Positions 25,424-34,290 are shown, counted from the stretch's first letter. The stretch: 64,000 nt of DNA from Bacteroides stercorirosoris (GCF_900142015.1 NZ_FQZN01000003.1:1-64000), one strand, 5' to 3'. Numbers and translations are program-made. Notes: generated by a model not told the origin, from the sequence alone.

Positions 25424-26202
25424 AAGATAACTTACAGAACATAGCCGACCTTATCGGGGCATTAGCGGAGGACATTGAGGCAATCAAGGAGAAACTGGAT
25501 GCAAAGGACAGCACGGACAAGGACGAGACATTGAACCGACTGGTGGAGAGGCTGGAACCTGTTATAAGTTTCTTCAATGGCAATGCACCGGAAAATGTCA
25601 ATGCCATTTTCGGAAGCAAGGAAGCCATCGAGGAATACAAGCAATCAATAGGTGATGAAGCGGTAGCGAGTCTGCGCTTATATCTAAATGCCAACGACAA
25701 GGAAATGCACAAAAGGGGCGTTCCCACTATCAAGGAACAGCTCAACAAGATATTGGAAATGCTGACTGCCCATGTGGAGAAAGACAAACAGGCTTCGGAA
25801 AAGACGCAGCAAAAGCAAGGTGTCATACCGGAGCTGTGGCAGGCAATCCGCCCGAACAAGGCGTTAAAAGCAATAAGGTTGCTATGGAGCAGAGTTCCCG
25901 ATGGCTGGCACAAGAACCCTTACGCATGGGCTGGCATTGTCACATTATTCGTGTACTTCGCCCTGTTTGCTGTCAGTTGGGTACAATGGCATGAATATCG
26001 GGAAGAAAACAGGCGGTTGAAAACGGTTGCAGACAAGCATAAAGTGACTACGGTCATGCTCAACGATCTGCATCCTGGACTGGCAGTAACCATCGGAGCT
26101 TATGAGAAACTGACGGAAACAGTCGGTGCGGATTCGACTTTGACCATATTCGATGAACAGGCCAAAGCCGTTAGAAAGGATTCCAAAAATCGAAGCGAAT
26201 AA
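25420..26202 (+). CDS. Mobilization-associated membrane protein
   Basis: A 260-residue protein that overlaps the relaxase by 4 bp. Residues 1-150 are acidic and helical, with coiled-coil character, and one membrane helix lies at about 167-189 (AWAGIVTLFVYFALFAVSW), followed by a coiled C-terminal domain. Proteins of this form commonly follow relaxases on Bacteroidetes mobilizable elements. Their role, perhaps linking the relaxosome to the membrane coupling protein, is not proven. Confidence 0.7.
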   Translation: MKDNLQNIADLIGALAEDIEAIKEKLDAKDSTDKDETLNRLVERLEPVISFFNGNAPENVNAIFGSKEAIEEYKQSIGDEAVASLRLYLNANDKEMHKRGVPTIKEQLNKILEMLTAHVEKDKQASEKTQQKQGVIPELWQAIRPNKALKAIRLLWSRVPDGWHKNPYAWAGIVTLFVYFALFAVSWVQWHEYREENRRLKTVADKHKVTTVMLNDLHPGLAVTIGAYEKLTETVGADSTLTIFDEQAKAVRKDSKNRSE

Positions 26203-26241
26203 ATTCAAGGAAGAGCAAAAAGAGGTGTGAGAATAACGCTT

Positions 26242-27171
26242 TTATAAAAATGGTGCGCTTATGATAATACTATCGTTTCCTCCGCAACGTTCCCACCTCT
26301 TTATAAACTCCGAGTCTGCAAGGTCGTAGTCAATACCGTCTTTACGTCCCTCCACGACAAACTTGACACCTATCCCGCGTCGCCCACAGGCATCCATATA
26401 ACGCTGTATGCTTTTATTCTCTTTCTTTAGAGCTGTGAGATAATCCTCCAGAATTTTCTTGTTGAAATACTTTTCCCTGACCTCACTGATGCACATCGGC
26501 TTGCCCGAAAGGGTATAGGCAGGATCTGCATCATACGAACAATATATTTTCAGAGTGCCTTCCTTGCTTACACGTGGAGTGCTTGTCACCTTTACGACAT
26601 CGTTCAAAGGTGGAAGCGTGTTCCCCTCTGATGTCCATCCGCACATCTCAATTGGCATGATGGCATTCAACCATTCATACTCTGTCAAATACTCCCACTC
26701 ATCGTTATAGGTATAAACAAGGGTATCGGTCTCGTCACTGATACGGATACCCAAGGGCACCCATCCTTGCGTACTTTCTGGTGTAGAAGTCTCAACGGCA
26801 ATGGTATCAATCATTTGGGCAAGGATAGGTAATTGGGCTATCAGGCCTTTTAAAAATGCTTGCCCTCCTGTATTTCCTTCAATCTCATATACTCTTTCCG
26901 CTTCTTGCACAAGTCTGGAATATTCATCATCCAAAGCACGCAGGGAAGAAACAGAAACAGGAGACTCTTTATGCAATGTAATGTCTATCTGAAACTTGGC
27001 TGCAGGACACGTTACTTTTGTTAGTTCCGCTTCTCCATCCAACAGGATAATGGGACAAAGGCTGTTTAAGGATTCTGCCAAAGGTTGAAACTTGCTATTG
27101 TTTACAGAACACCCAACAAGCAATGCTACGGTAATGACAATACAAAAATATTTCATGATTTGAGATCTCAA
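26242..27171 (-). CDS. Unknown lipoprotein (cargo gene 4)
   Basis: A 309-residue protein with a lipoprotein signal (LLVGC, cysteine at residue 21 if the first ATG is used, with an internal start at MKYFC also possible). No recognisable domain in the mature part. It contains a hydrophobic helix (FLKGLIAQLPILAQMI) and a C-terminal mixed domain with paired cysteines. It is the last gene of a minus-strand operon, 3 bp after the MORN protein gene, and probably sits on the periplasmic face of a membrane. Confidence 0.65.
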   Translation of the reverse strand: MRSQIMKYFCIVITVALLVGCSVNNSKFQPLAESLNSLCPIILLDGEAELTKVTCPAAKFQIDITLHKESPVSVSSLRALDDEYSRLVQEAERVYEIEGNTGGQAFLKGLIAQLPILAQMIDTIAVETSTPESTQGWVPLGIRISDETDTLVYTYNDEWEYLTEYEWLNAIMPIEMCGWTSEGNTLPPLNDVVKVTSTPRVSKEGTLKIYCSYDADPAYTLSGKPMCISEVREKYFNKKILEDYLTALKKENKSIQRYMDACGRRGIGVKFVVEGRKDGIDYDLADSEFIKRWERCGGNDSIIISAPFL

Positions 27172-27174
27172 TGA

Positions 27175-28686
27175 TTATGGTAATTGGTATAATTCACTAT
27201 TGTAAAAAGGAACTTCAGTCACTGGAAGTATCGCGAAATCACATTCTCTATCTTTGGTCTCAATATTCAATTTACCACTTCTTACATCAATAATCAATAC
27301 GTATGCTTTTTCACTGTCCCATGGATCTATGCTACCAGTCCAAATTCCATAACCATTAGTTCCGCATGGTACTTTCACACATAAAAAACCGTCAGAGATA
27401 TCATCTGTTCTCATTATTTTAAGTGTACCATCCTTTTCTATATCTATTTTACATTCCGAAATCAGTTCCTTCATCTCTTTCAATGTTGGCATTCTCCATG
27501 AATTACTCCATAAACAAAAGGGTGCATCATAACCAGTACCCGAAATGTCGCTGTGGCGTCCCGCCCCACCGTATATGGCTAAACAAGCTGAACGTGGAAG
27601 ATAGTTAGGTGCAGATTGACTGCTACTTTGGAATTTATGATTGGGATTTGTTGATCCCCATCTATACAAATCTCCAGTAGGATTGCTTTTATTGCTCCCG
27701 ACAAGACCACTTGCCCAACGTACTGATAAATTCATATTCTCAGGGTTCGGTATCACATTCCCTCTTTTGTCTGTTTTACCTATGTTTAAACTTGTCGGTC
27801 GGGGCCATAGGTCTTTGCCATCCTTATATATGGCTGATGGTTCTACACGTTTTCCTCCCTCATAATAAACACCATCATGCAATTTGTCATTGCGCCATTC
27901 CCCGACCTTTATACTCCCGCTTTCTTTGTACTCTAAATAGCCGTTGCCATGAAACTTCCCATTTATAAAATCCCCGCAATATATAGCATTTTTCAAGAAA
28001 AGAATTCCTATACCGTTAGGTTTCCCATCGTGTAATTCTCCTATATACTTATAACTACCATCTTTATTCCTTCTTGATTTGAAATTTAACGAATTAGCCG
28101 AATGCTCATTCCATCGCACTGCATGACTATAAATTTTATCAAGGAAATATTGGATTGCAAAATCTTTAACAATAGCGGTTTCTTTTAAATACATAAACTC
28201 GCTGACAAACCGTCGGTCAATTTGTGCATATTCACACATTCCCTTAACGGCTATTTCTATTATGTTCTTATACAATTCTTCACCACAGTCCGAACTTAAC
28301 TCATTAGATAGTGCAGCATATGCCCAAAAGAAAGCCTCATCATGATCTGTTTTTAACCTTTTGTCATGTTCATGTCCCCATTCGTATAATTGGGCTAAAT
28401 AAGCCATACATAGGACTTTTAACTTACTGGTTTCCTTTCCTCTTGCGGCTGAATTTAGTGCGGCTAACTGCAAATAATGCATGGATTTCACATAATCTTG
28501 TGGTATTGTTCCCAATACTTGTGAATGACCTGTAAAATATAAAAAACCTAAGTCTGCTTGAGCAAGGAAAATCCCCTTTTCTGCAGCCAGCTTACATTCT
28601 TCAATAGTCAACTCTTGTGCATTTGTACCAATCAATGATAACGTTATTGAAAGAATCGACATTATTAGCCTTTTTATCTTATTCAT
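27175..28686 (-). CDS. Exported SEL1/MORN-repeat protein with C-terminal paralogous domain (cargo gene 3)
   Basis: A 503-residue protein from the ATG at 28686, which gives a proper signal peptide (MSILSITLSLIGTNAQ). Longer forms run into the preceding gene. Residues 25-100 show SEL1-like repeats (AQADLGFLYFTG, SMHYLQLAA). Three MORN-like repeats follow (YIGELHDGKPNGIGI, YCGDFINGKFHGNGY, KVGEWRNDKLHDGVY), and the C-terminal domain has the NSWRMPTLKEMKEL and GYGIWTGS motifs also seen in the next protein upstream. SEL1 and MORN repeats bind proteins or lipids. Function unknown. Confidence 0.75.
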   Translation of the reverse strand: MNKIKRLIMSILSITLSLIGTNAQELTIEECKLAAEKGIFLAQADLGFLYFTGHSQVLGTIPQDYVKSMHYLQLAALNSAARGKETSKLKVLCMAYLAQLYEWGHEHDKRLKTDHDEAFFWAYAALSNELSSDCGEELYKNIIEIAVKGMCEYAQIDRRFVSEFMYLKETAIVKDFAIQYFLDKIYSHAVRWNEHSANSLNFKSRRNKDGSYKYIGELHDGKPNGIGILFLKNAIYCGDFINGKFHGNGYLEYKESGSIKVGEWRNDKLHDGVYYEGGKRVEPSAIYKDGKDLWPRPTSLNIGKTDKRGNVIPNPENMNLSVRWASGLVGSNKSNPTGDLYRWGSTNPNHKFQSSSQSAPNYLPRSACLAIYGGAGRHSDISGTGYDAPFCLWSNSWRMPTLKEMKELISECKIDIEKDGTLKIMRTDDISDGFLCVKVPCGTNGYGIWTGSIDPWDSEKAYVLIIDVRSGKLNIETKDRECDFAILPVTEVPFYNSELYQLP

Positions 28687-28709
28687 TTTAAAATCGTAGG
28701 CAATTAATT

Positions 28710-29492
28710 CTATTTCGACATTGATTTTGGTTTGACTGGACGTATCATCAGTTGTGCCCAACGGTCACCCGCTGTTAAAAAGTTTTCTCCGTTCACTGGT
28801 ACTGTTTCCAAATCATAATCTTCAGTCTTTAGCCACCAAGGGGTATAAACAAAATTAAAGAAATACGCTCCATATGCACCTTCAACATCTGAACTCATAT
28901 AAATATGACATATTGAAGATGTCCAGTAACATCCGTATGCTACGTCAACCCCATATTCTTTGCCCATTTCATTATTCCATGCTGGCAAAAAAATGGAATT
29001 TCCATTCTTTGCTGTAACTTTATATCCCAGTGTTCCTTCTATGCGTGTCAATTCCCATTTACAATCATGCAACTCATCAAAGTTGTATTTACTGGGCATT
29101 TGCCAGCCGTTCTTTAAATGCCGATGAACAATGTCTATATCAGAACCAGATATGTTATAGGCGGGTTCAAGACCTCCATACATGGCAAGACAGGCCTCTG
29201 GCTCGATATAATTTTCTTCATTAGGGTTATCAGCCTGAAACCTTAGATTCCCTGTTGGATCACCCCATCCACAATATATTCCAACATTACTTGGTTTCTC
29301 CGCATAGAGGTTAAAAGATGCCCATAACACAGAACCTCCCATATCTATTGCTTCGGGTTCTTTTATATCATACACTTCTTCCAGTTCTATTTCAACATTA
29401 ACCTCAACCTCGTTATTGTTTTGGGCGAGGCTGTTCAGTGACACACAAAGCGTTGTTATAAACAAGCCTATTTTAATACTCATTCTATTCAT
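28710..29492 (-). CDS. Exported protein of the major-paralogous/DUF1566-like type (cargo gene 2)
   Basis: A 260-residue protein with signal peptide (ends near SLAQ), an acidic valine-rich linker, and a single domain with the motifs GWQMPSKYNFDEL and GCYWTSS, followed by MIRPVKP. This fold family (Fibrobacter-type paralogous domain, related to C-lectin or FGE-like domains) is common in Bacteroidetes surface proteins. Its core is related to the C-terminal domain of the MORN protein downstream, and more remotely to the transfer-operon lipoprotein at 37973-38638. Confidence 0.7.
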   Translation of the reverse strand: MNRMSIKIGLFITTLCVSLNSLAQNNNEVEVNVEIELEEVYDIKEPEAIDMGGSVLWASFNLYAEKPSNVGIYCGWGDPTGNLRFQADNPNEENYIEPEACLAMYGGLEPAYNISGSDIDIVHRHLKNGWQMPSKYNFDELHDCKWELTRIEGTLGYKVTAKNGNSIFLPAWNNEMGKEYGVDVAYGCYWTSSICHIYMSSDVEGAYGAYFFNFVYTPWWLKTEDYDLETVPVNGENFLTAGDRWAQLMIRPVKPKSMSK

Positions 29493-29510
29493 AATTTCAT
29501 TTTTTAGTTG

Positions 29511-30437
29511 TTATCTAATAGTACCTCTTCCATGACACATAGGACAAACACCTGTCTGTTTACAAAAATCACAATTTGTAATCCTGTAATTATCATAACT
29601 GTTTTCATACAACTTGTCACCTTTGCATATATGACATTTTCCACTTCCCTTACAGTCTGGGCACAAAGGCTCTCCATTAGAATGCCGATAAACAGAGCTT
29701 TTGTTTGAAGGCTTATCGAGATAAGAATCTGCTATGGCATTTATAGAATTTTGATAATCTCGATCCATCTGTGCCATTTTGTTCTTGTGCTCATAATAGA
29801 ATTGCTCTGTTTCTTTAGTCATGCCATGAGTTTCTTTGAGGTTCTCAAGATGTAGTTTGACAAAGCTGATTGCCATATTAGTTTTTTGACATTCTGTACA
29901 TGCGACATCACTGCGTCCTTTTCCTCCGCACCAGTTGCATGGGAAAAATTGTGGAGTATAGTAACCAATCTTTATAGTACCAGTTCCTCTGCAAGGATAG
30001 CAATAGTTTCCGGGAACCTTTCCTGTGCCATGACAATATGAACAATGCTGTTTTTTGTATTCCAGTTCTTTTATACCCTTTTCGGATTGCTTAATTTTTT
30101 CGCTATTATCTACAAGATTTGGATTATTCAAAGCAGAATACTTTGAATCTGAATTAGTTTTAGTAGAATTGTGATAATCAGTATGTATATTTTGCGACAA
30201 AGAAGTCGGCATAGATTCAACCACAACAGGATGGAATACAGGATAAGCATTCTTAAAGGGGCATCTTATAAATCCTGTGCCATGACATTTTATGCAATTA
30301 GCATGGTTATCCCCATTACATTCATCGCATTTAACCTTCGAACTTCCATTGCAATAAGAACAGATGTCGTTTTGAGCCAAAGAATGTATTGAAATAATTA
30401 GTTCAAAAAAACAAAATACCAAATAAATCTTTCTCAT
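29511..30437 (-). CDS. Exported DnaJ-type zinc-finger protein without J domain (cargo gene 1)
   Basis: A 308-residue protein from the ATG at 30437, chosen because it gives a signal peptide (ends near SLAQ). It has many CxxCxGxG-like units in three clusters: near the start (CSYCNGSSKVKCDECNG, CIKCHGTG), the middle (CSYCHGTGKVPG, CYPCRGTG, CNWCGGKG) and the end (CPDCKGSGKCHIC, CDFCKQTGVCPMCHGRG). These are DnaJ-like zinc-binding modules. The HPD-bearing J domain is missing. A periplasmic zinc-finger protein of this sort is unusual. It is the first gene of the cargo operon. Confidence 0.78.
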   Translation of the reverse strand: MRKIYLVFCFFELIISIHSLAQNDICSYCNGSSKVKCDECNGDNHANCIKCHGTGFIRCPFKNAYPVFHPVVVESMPTSLSQNIHTDYHNSTKTNSDSKYSALNNPNLVDNSEKIKQSEKGIKELEYKKQHCSYCHGTGKVPGNYCYPCRGTGTIKIGYYTPQFFPCNWCGGKGRSDVACTECQKTNMAISFVKLHLENLKETHGMTKETEQFYYEHKNKMAQMDRDYQNSINAIADSYLDKPSNKSSVYRHSNGEPLCPDCKGSGKCHICKGDKLYENSYDNYRITNCDFCKQTGVCPMCHGRGTIR

Positions 30438-30489
30438 ATATCTTCTATATGCATCTCCGCCGCCACGAGAGCCTTTATCTATGCAGAAG

Positions 30490-30626
30490 CGTGGTGCTGT
30501 ATGCCACGTCCTAATATACAGGCCCTGAGAAAACCTTTGTGAACAGATGTGGAAATAACAGCCCCACGCCATATGCGTGGAGACTATTACGCCAACTCTT
30601 GTTCACATTATTTGAAGTTTCTCAGG
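30490..30626 (-). promoter_or_regulatory. Highly structured 5' leader of the cargo operon
   Basis: On the minus-strand transcript three nested stems can form: TTTCTCAGG/CCTGAGAAA (30618-30626 with 30524-30532), TGTGAAC/GTTCACA (30538-30544 with 30601-30607) and CCACGC/GCGTGG (30564-30569 with 30575-30580). A further hairpin CGTGG/CCACG (30490-30494, 30504-30508) follows. There is no gene in 30573-30957. It may be a regulatory RNA or a cis-acting leader. Confidence 0.5.
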
Positions 30627-30704
30627 CTTCGTATATACAAGAAGAAGACATAACGCCTCTTTTTTACCAACGATGTGATCGGACAAGGTTACCCTAATCC
30701 GAGT

Positions 30705-30713
30705 GCAAAATTA
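30705..30713 (-). promoter_or_regulatory. -7 box of the cargo operon
   Basis: The minus strand reads TAATTTTGC here, matching the Bacteroides -7 consensus. It is 268 bp upstream of the first cargo start, so the transcript would include the structured leader. No good -33 box is visible. Confidence 0.5.
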
Positions 30714-30957
30714 CGAAAATTCTTTGATAATCTCTTATCTTTGAGCGTACTTCTTTGCTTCGGACAAGTGAATTAAGCCATTTCTATATGATTCTTGCCA
30801 AGGAAATGACATAATTAGGCAAAATTATCCCCCTAATGAAGTTTATATAGCTTGTTGTATATTCGTTGTCTCTTTGTTATTTAAAACATAAAATTTCAGT
30901 AGTGGTAAACAATTCTTTGATACAAAATGCTTTCAAAGTATCTATTATTCAATACTG

Positions 30958-32115
30958 TTAGTTTGAAAAGAAATCCGATATTCGGCTTACCGCTTCTATC
31001 TTAGTTTCCATAACTACATCGGCATAGACTTGTGTAGAATTTATACTTGTATGTCCGAGCAATTTACCGACCGTATATAAGTCGCCTCCGGCAGCCAATG
31101 ACAGCGTAGCCATTGAATGGCGCGCCGTGTGGAAACTAACATTCTTTTCTATCCCTGCGGCAGCAGCCATCTTTTTAAGGCATCTGTCGCAGGCACTAAG
31201 GCATGTCATGTCGAAAACCTTTTGTCCCGGCTTGCAGCCGTTTCTATCCGGCAACCAATTTAACGCAGACTGGTTCAATGGTATCGTTACCTGTTTCCCT
31301 GTCTTTTGCATGGATTGGATGGAAACGACCAATCCACCATTGACCTGTTTTATATTTCGCCATGTTAATGCGGAAACATCGCTATACCGCAATCCGGTAA
31401 AGCAGCAGAACAAGAATGCCCGTTTGGTTGTCTCGTTGGTAGTCGGAGCCTTGATAAGCGCAAGCAACTCCTCTTTTGTGAGATACTCCCTTTCAGACTG
31501 TTGCTTGGCTATCCGCTCGTGCCTGCCCAAAGCATAGAAAGGGTTTTTATCCATCACGCTCTCTTTTACCGCAGCATTGAGCATTCGTACCAGTGTACTC
31601 TGGTGCAGATGCAGCGTGTGAAGCGACATATCCTTTGGATTGTCGGGCGATTTGGTGTTCTTGTAGGTGTTCTTCATGAAGTCAAGCAATCCGACAATAA
31701 ACTTCTTGTCGATTTTCGACATCAGGAAGCGAGGCCTGCGGCGATGTTTCAAATACTCCTTTATTATATTGACACAGGAGCGGTAATTGTGGTACGTTGC
31801 CGGAGAATAGGACGGATTGCGTCTAATCCCTTCGATATGGCTGTCAAGCCAATCCGCAAAAATCCGTTTGGGCTGTTGCTTTGAATTGCCGTTGTCTGCC
31901 TCCGTTTCGTCCTCGTCAATGCCGAGCATCCGCTTTGATTTTATTTCATTCGCTTTTGCCATAGCCGCCTCGTTGAGTCGCCTTGCATCGAGCGCATCGT
32001 CCGGCACAAGAAACAGGTTCAGGTACTCGCTCCATCTTTTCCCCTTTTCATAGAAATCAAGGTATATGGAACGGCTTCCCGTTTTCAATGTTCGTGTCCT
32101 TATCGTTATTTTCAT
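30958..32115 (-). CDS. Tyrosine integrase 2 of the mobilizable element
   Basis: A 385-residue tyrosine recombinase with arm-binding, SAM-like and catalytic domains. Visible active-site elements are TGLRYSD (Arg), the Lys in MQKTGKQV, HTARH (His, Arg), LGHTS (His) and VYADV (Tyr). It overlaps integrase 1 by 4 bp and is translated after it. Two tandem, diverged integrases are a feature of some Bacteroidetes mobilizable elements, and both may be needed for recombination. Confidence 0.92.
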   Translation of the reverse strand: MKITIRTRTLKTGSRSIYLDFYEKGKRWSEYLNLFLVPDDALDARRLNEAAMAKANEIKSKRMLGIDEDETEADNGNSKQQPKRIFADWLDSHIEGIRRNPSYSPATYHNYRSCVNIIKEYLKHRRRPRFLMSKIDKKFIVGLLDFMKNTYKNTKSPDNPKDMSLHTLHLHQSTLVRMLNAAVKESVMDKNPFYALGRHERIAKQQSEREYLTKEELLALIKAPTTNETTKRAFLFCCFTGLRYSDVSALTWRNIKQVNGGLVVSIQSMQKTGKQVTIPLNQSALNWLPDRNGCKPGQKVFDMTCLSACDRCLKKMAAAAGIEKNVSFHTARHSMATLSLAAGGDLYTVGKLLGHTSINSTQVYADVVMETKIEAVSRISDFFSN

Positions 32116-33305
32116 CTGTTTCCCTCCGTTTGCGGTTGTATTGAAAAGAAGTCATCAACAAGATTGACCGTTTCCACTTTCTTTTGATCCACAATCTTTG
32201 CATAGATGGCGGTCGTGTTCACATTGGCATGACCGAGTAGCTTCGATGTGGTGTATATGTCCGCACCGAGTGTGAGCAGCATGGTAGCTGCGGTATGTCG
32301 GCTGCAATGATAGGTTATATGCTTGTCTATATGTGCGTTCTGCATCCACTTCTCTATGTTCCGTTCAATGTTAGAAGTTCCTGTCGGTAATGTGAAAATC
32401 GGTTCATCGGAATTCTCTTTGGGATTCAGGCAATCGACAGCCTCTTTTGACAACGGCACGTTTATCAGCTTTTGGGTCTTCTGCATCTTTATTCTTATAT
32501 ATAAGGTCTTGCCATCGGGGGCTTTGACAATCTTTCCCCATGTCAGTGACCGCACATCGCTAAGGCGAAGCCCGGTAAAGCAGGAGAACAGGAACGCACG
32601 TTTCACATCCTCATGGGGGCACGGTGTAGCCATCGCCGCTTTCATTTCCTCCAACGTGAGGTATTCCCTCATGCTTTCGGTTGGCTGGTACTTCTCTTTT
32701 GGACTGATGGACTTCAGCGGATTCGCCGACAGTATGCCGTCACGCACGGCTTTGTTCAGCGCACCGTTCAAAACAGCCTGATGATGGTGTGCCGCACCGT
32801 TGCTGATGACACTGCCATCCTTGCGCACCCCGTTCTTCGCATAGCGCAGGAAATCTATGAAGCCACGGCAGAAATCCACATCCACGTTTGCCAAGACAAT
32901 ATCCGGGCAGTTCGCTTCTTTTAGATAGGTTTCGATTTTCAGCCGCAGGTCACGTCTGCCTTTAAGGGTGGATATAGAGAAACCGAATTTCTCCTGTTCA
33001 TACTCTTTTAGGAAATCAACAAGCGTTATACACGACCGCTTCACCTTGTCCCACTGGCGCACACCGTGGTTCTGCAATGCCAGGATGCGCTCGGCTTTAA
33101 TTTTCTCGGCAACCTGTCTTGCGTGGTTGTTCTGCTGGCGGTCTATCGGTGTCTGTTCGGGCACAAGGTACAATCCGAGAGATTCAACCTTGCGTACCCC
33201 CTTTACATAGACATCGAGATACAGGCTCATGTTTCCGTTAGCCAGTTTGCGCTGACGGATGCGGACGGGTTCTTTCACCTTTTGTACTTTCTTCGGTCGT
33301 GCCAT
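32112..33305 (-). CDS. Tyrosine integrase 1 of the mobilizable element
   Basis: A 397-residue tyrosine recombinase. The N-terminal arm-binding domain (GNMSLYLDVYVKGVRKVESL) and the catalytic motifs TGLRLSD, HCSRHTAA, LGHAN and IYAKI are intact. It is closer in sequence to the ICE integrase at 3542 than to integrase 2, especially in the first 80 residues. It is transcribed from a promoter near the right end of the element, whose terminal repeat overlaps that promoter region. Confidence 0.93.
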   Translation of the reverse strand: MARPKKVQKVKEPVRIRQRKLANGNMSLYLDVYVKGVRKVESLGLYLVPEQTPIDRQQNNHARQVAEKIKAERILALQNHGVRQWDKVKRSCITLVDFLKEYEQEKFGFSISTLKGRRDLRLKIETYLKEANCPDIVLANVDVDFCRGFIDFLRYAKNGVRKDGSVISNGAAHHHQAVLNGALNKAVRDGILSANPLKSISPKEKYQPTESMREYLTLEEMKAAMATPCPHEDVKRAFLFSCFTGLRLSDVRSLTWGKIVKAPDGKTLYIRIKMQKTQKLINVPLSKEAVDCLNPKENSDEPIFTLPTGTSNIERNIEKWMQNAHIDKHITYHCSRHTAATMLLTLGADIYTTSKLLGHANVNTTAIYAKIVDQKKVETVNLVDDFFSIQPQTEGNR

Positions 33306-33365
33306 GATGTTTTCCTTTCCTTATATTTTTCTTTTCACAGGCAGATTTACCCCTGTTTCCACGCT

Positions 33366-33401
33366 GCAAAATTACCAAATTTTTCTGTATTACACAACAA
33401 A
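33366..33401 (-). promoter_or_regulatory. Promoter of the tandem integrase genes
   Basis: Minus-strand TAATTTTGC (33374-33366) is a good -7 box. TTTG at 33401-33398 is 23 bp upstream, slightly wide of the ideal. It overlaps the right terminal repeat, so bound integrase could repress its own gene. Confidence 0.55.
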
Positions 33402-33430
33402 TATGCAACAAAATATCATTAAAACTGTTG
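33392..33430 (+). repeat. Right terminal repeat of the mobilizable element
   Basis: ACACAACAA, then GCAACAAAATATCATT and TGTTG: the imperfect direct repeat of 22146-22185. Probably an integrase arm site. Confidence 0.6.
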
Positions 33431-33543
33431 TTTGATATGCTTTCTTGGATAAAATCGGAAAGGTAATCAAATCGCTAATATACAGTATATTCCACCGATT
33501 TTATTTCTTTTTATACGATTATTCTTTCCTTGTAATAAGCCTA

Positions 33544-33551
33544 TACTTCGT
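33544..33551 (+). repeat. Right copy of the 8-bp att direct repeat
   Basis: TACTTCGT, identical to 22077-22084, in the traJ reading frame (codons for Leu-Tyr-Phe-Val). Confidence 0.88.
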
Positions 33552-33849
33552 CGGTTTCTACGTTCTATTGCTGTTTGATATTGTGCTCTGCATACAGGTA
33601 GAGAATCTGAAGGCCATCACCGCCAGTGAGCAGACGATGGCAGCCTATCTGCAAAACTCGTTCTTCTCGGCAGGCTATCTGATGGCGGCGAGCATCGTGG
33701 CGTTGAAATGCTTGAACCTCGTGCCCGACCTTGCGGCATGGATGATACCAGAGGGCGACACCGCCTTCTCAACCCGAAACTTCGGTGAGGGCGTGGCACA
33801 ACAGGCAAAGATGACGGCTACGGGAGCCATGGCGACAGTGATGAGATAA
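33545..33849 (+). pseudogene. traJ: traJ, 3' part
   Basis: Last 98 codons of TraJ after the junction valine, beginning GFYVLLLFDIVLC and ending in the conserved TraJ-like tail with a polar stretch (GEGVAQQAKMTATGAM). Two membrane segments lie in this part. An upstream in-frame ATG at 33445 inside the mobile element would give a 134-residue chimera, which may be expressed but is unlikely to replace TraJ. Confidence 0.9.
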
Positions 33850-33885
33850 CATTGAAATACAAACAAATAATAACCATCAAGAAAA

Positions 33886-34287
33886 ATGAAAGCAAAAAAT
33901 GAAATTGAGCGTTGGCTCAAAGATGAGAAATTCATGGAGTTTGCCAACAAGCGTGCAAAGGAAGAGTTCTTCAATTCTGAAAACAACTACATCGACCCAC
34001 AATATGAGGAGATGGCAGAAGGCTTTGAGGATAACGATGAGTATGTAGTGCCTATGGTAGATTACCTGAGTTATCGCTTGCATCGTGCCAAGATCTACAG
34101 AAACCGACGGAGACGAGAACGTGACATCTGGTGGGTATGGATCCAACTGAAATACGAAGGCATCTACGTAGAGGCTTGCATCAAGTATTACGCCAAACTG
34201 GTGGAAGAAGTTGAGAAGGACATATACACCATTCTGCACCGTGAATATGTGAGAATGAAGAGAAATCAGACCTCAAACAAGCAGTAA
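33886..34287 (+). CDS. Small soluble transfer-operon protein
   Basis: A 133-residue charged helical protein with no signal or membrane segment. A basic patch (RLHRAKIYRNRRRRERD, residues 65-81) suggests nucleic acid or acidic-partner binding. No family recognised. It is set between traJ and traK, where CTnDOT-like operons have no extra gene, so it may be an accessory of this ICE lineage. Confidence 0.6.
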   Translation: MKAKNEIERWLKDEKFMEFANKRAKEEFFNSENNYIDPQYEEMAEGFEDNDEYVVPMVDYLSYRLHRAKIYRNRRRRERDIWWVWIQLKYEGIYVEACIKYYAKLVEEVEKDIYTILHREYVRMKRNQTSNKQ

Positions 34288-34290
34288 CGT

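Larger units (their letters stand above)
22085..33551. mobile_element. Mobilizable integrative element of about 11.5 kb inserted in traJ
   Basis: The region is bounded by the TACTTCGT repeat, carries its own Xis-like proteins, a candidate oriT, MobC, a relaxase and two tandem tyrosine integrases, and interrupts traJ cleanly. No type IV secretion genes are inside, so it would depend on a helper conjugative element. Cargo is a four-gene minus-strand operon of exported proteins. Imperfect 40-bp repeats close to each end (22146-22185 and 33392-33430) look like integrase-binding sites. Confidence 0.9.

Noticed and set aside
33445..33849. Independent 134-residue membrane protein gene
   Set aside because: Its last 98 residues are the TraJ C-terminus in the correct frame at the element junction, so the upstream part is read-in from the element.
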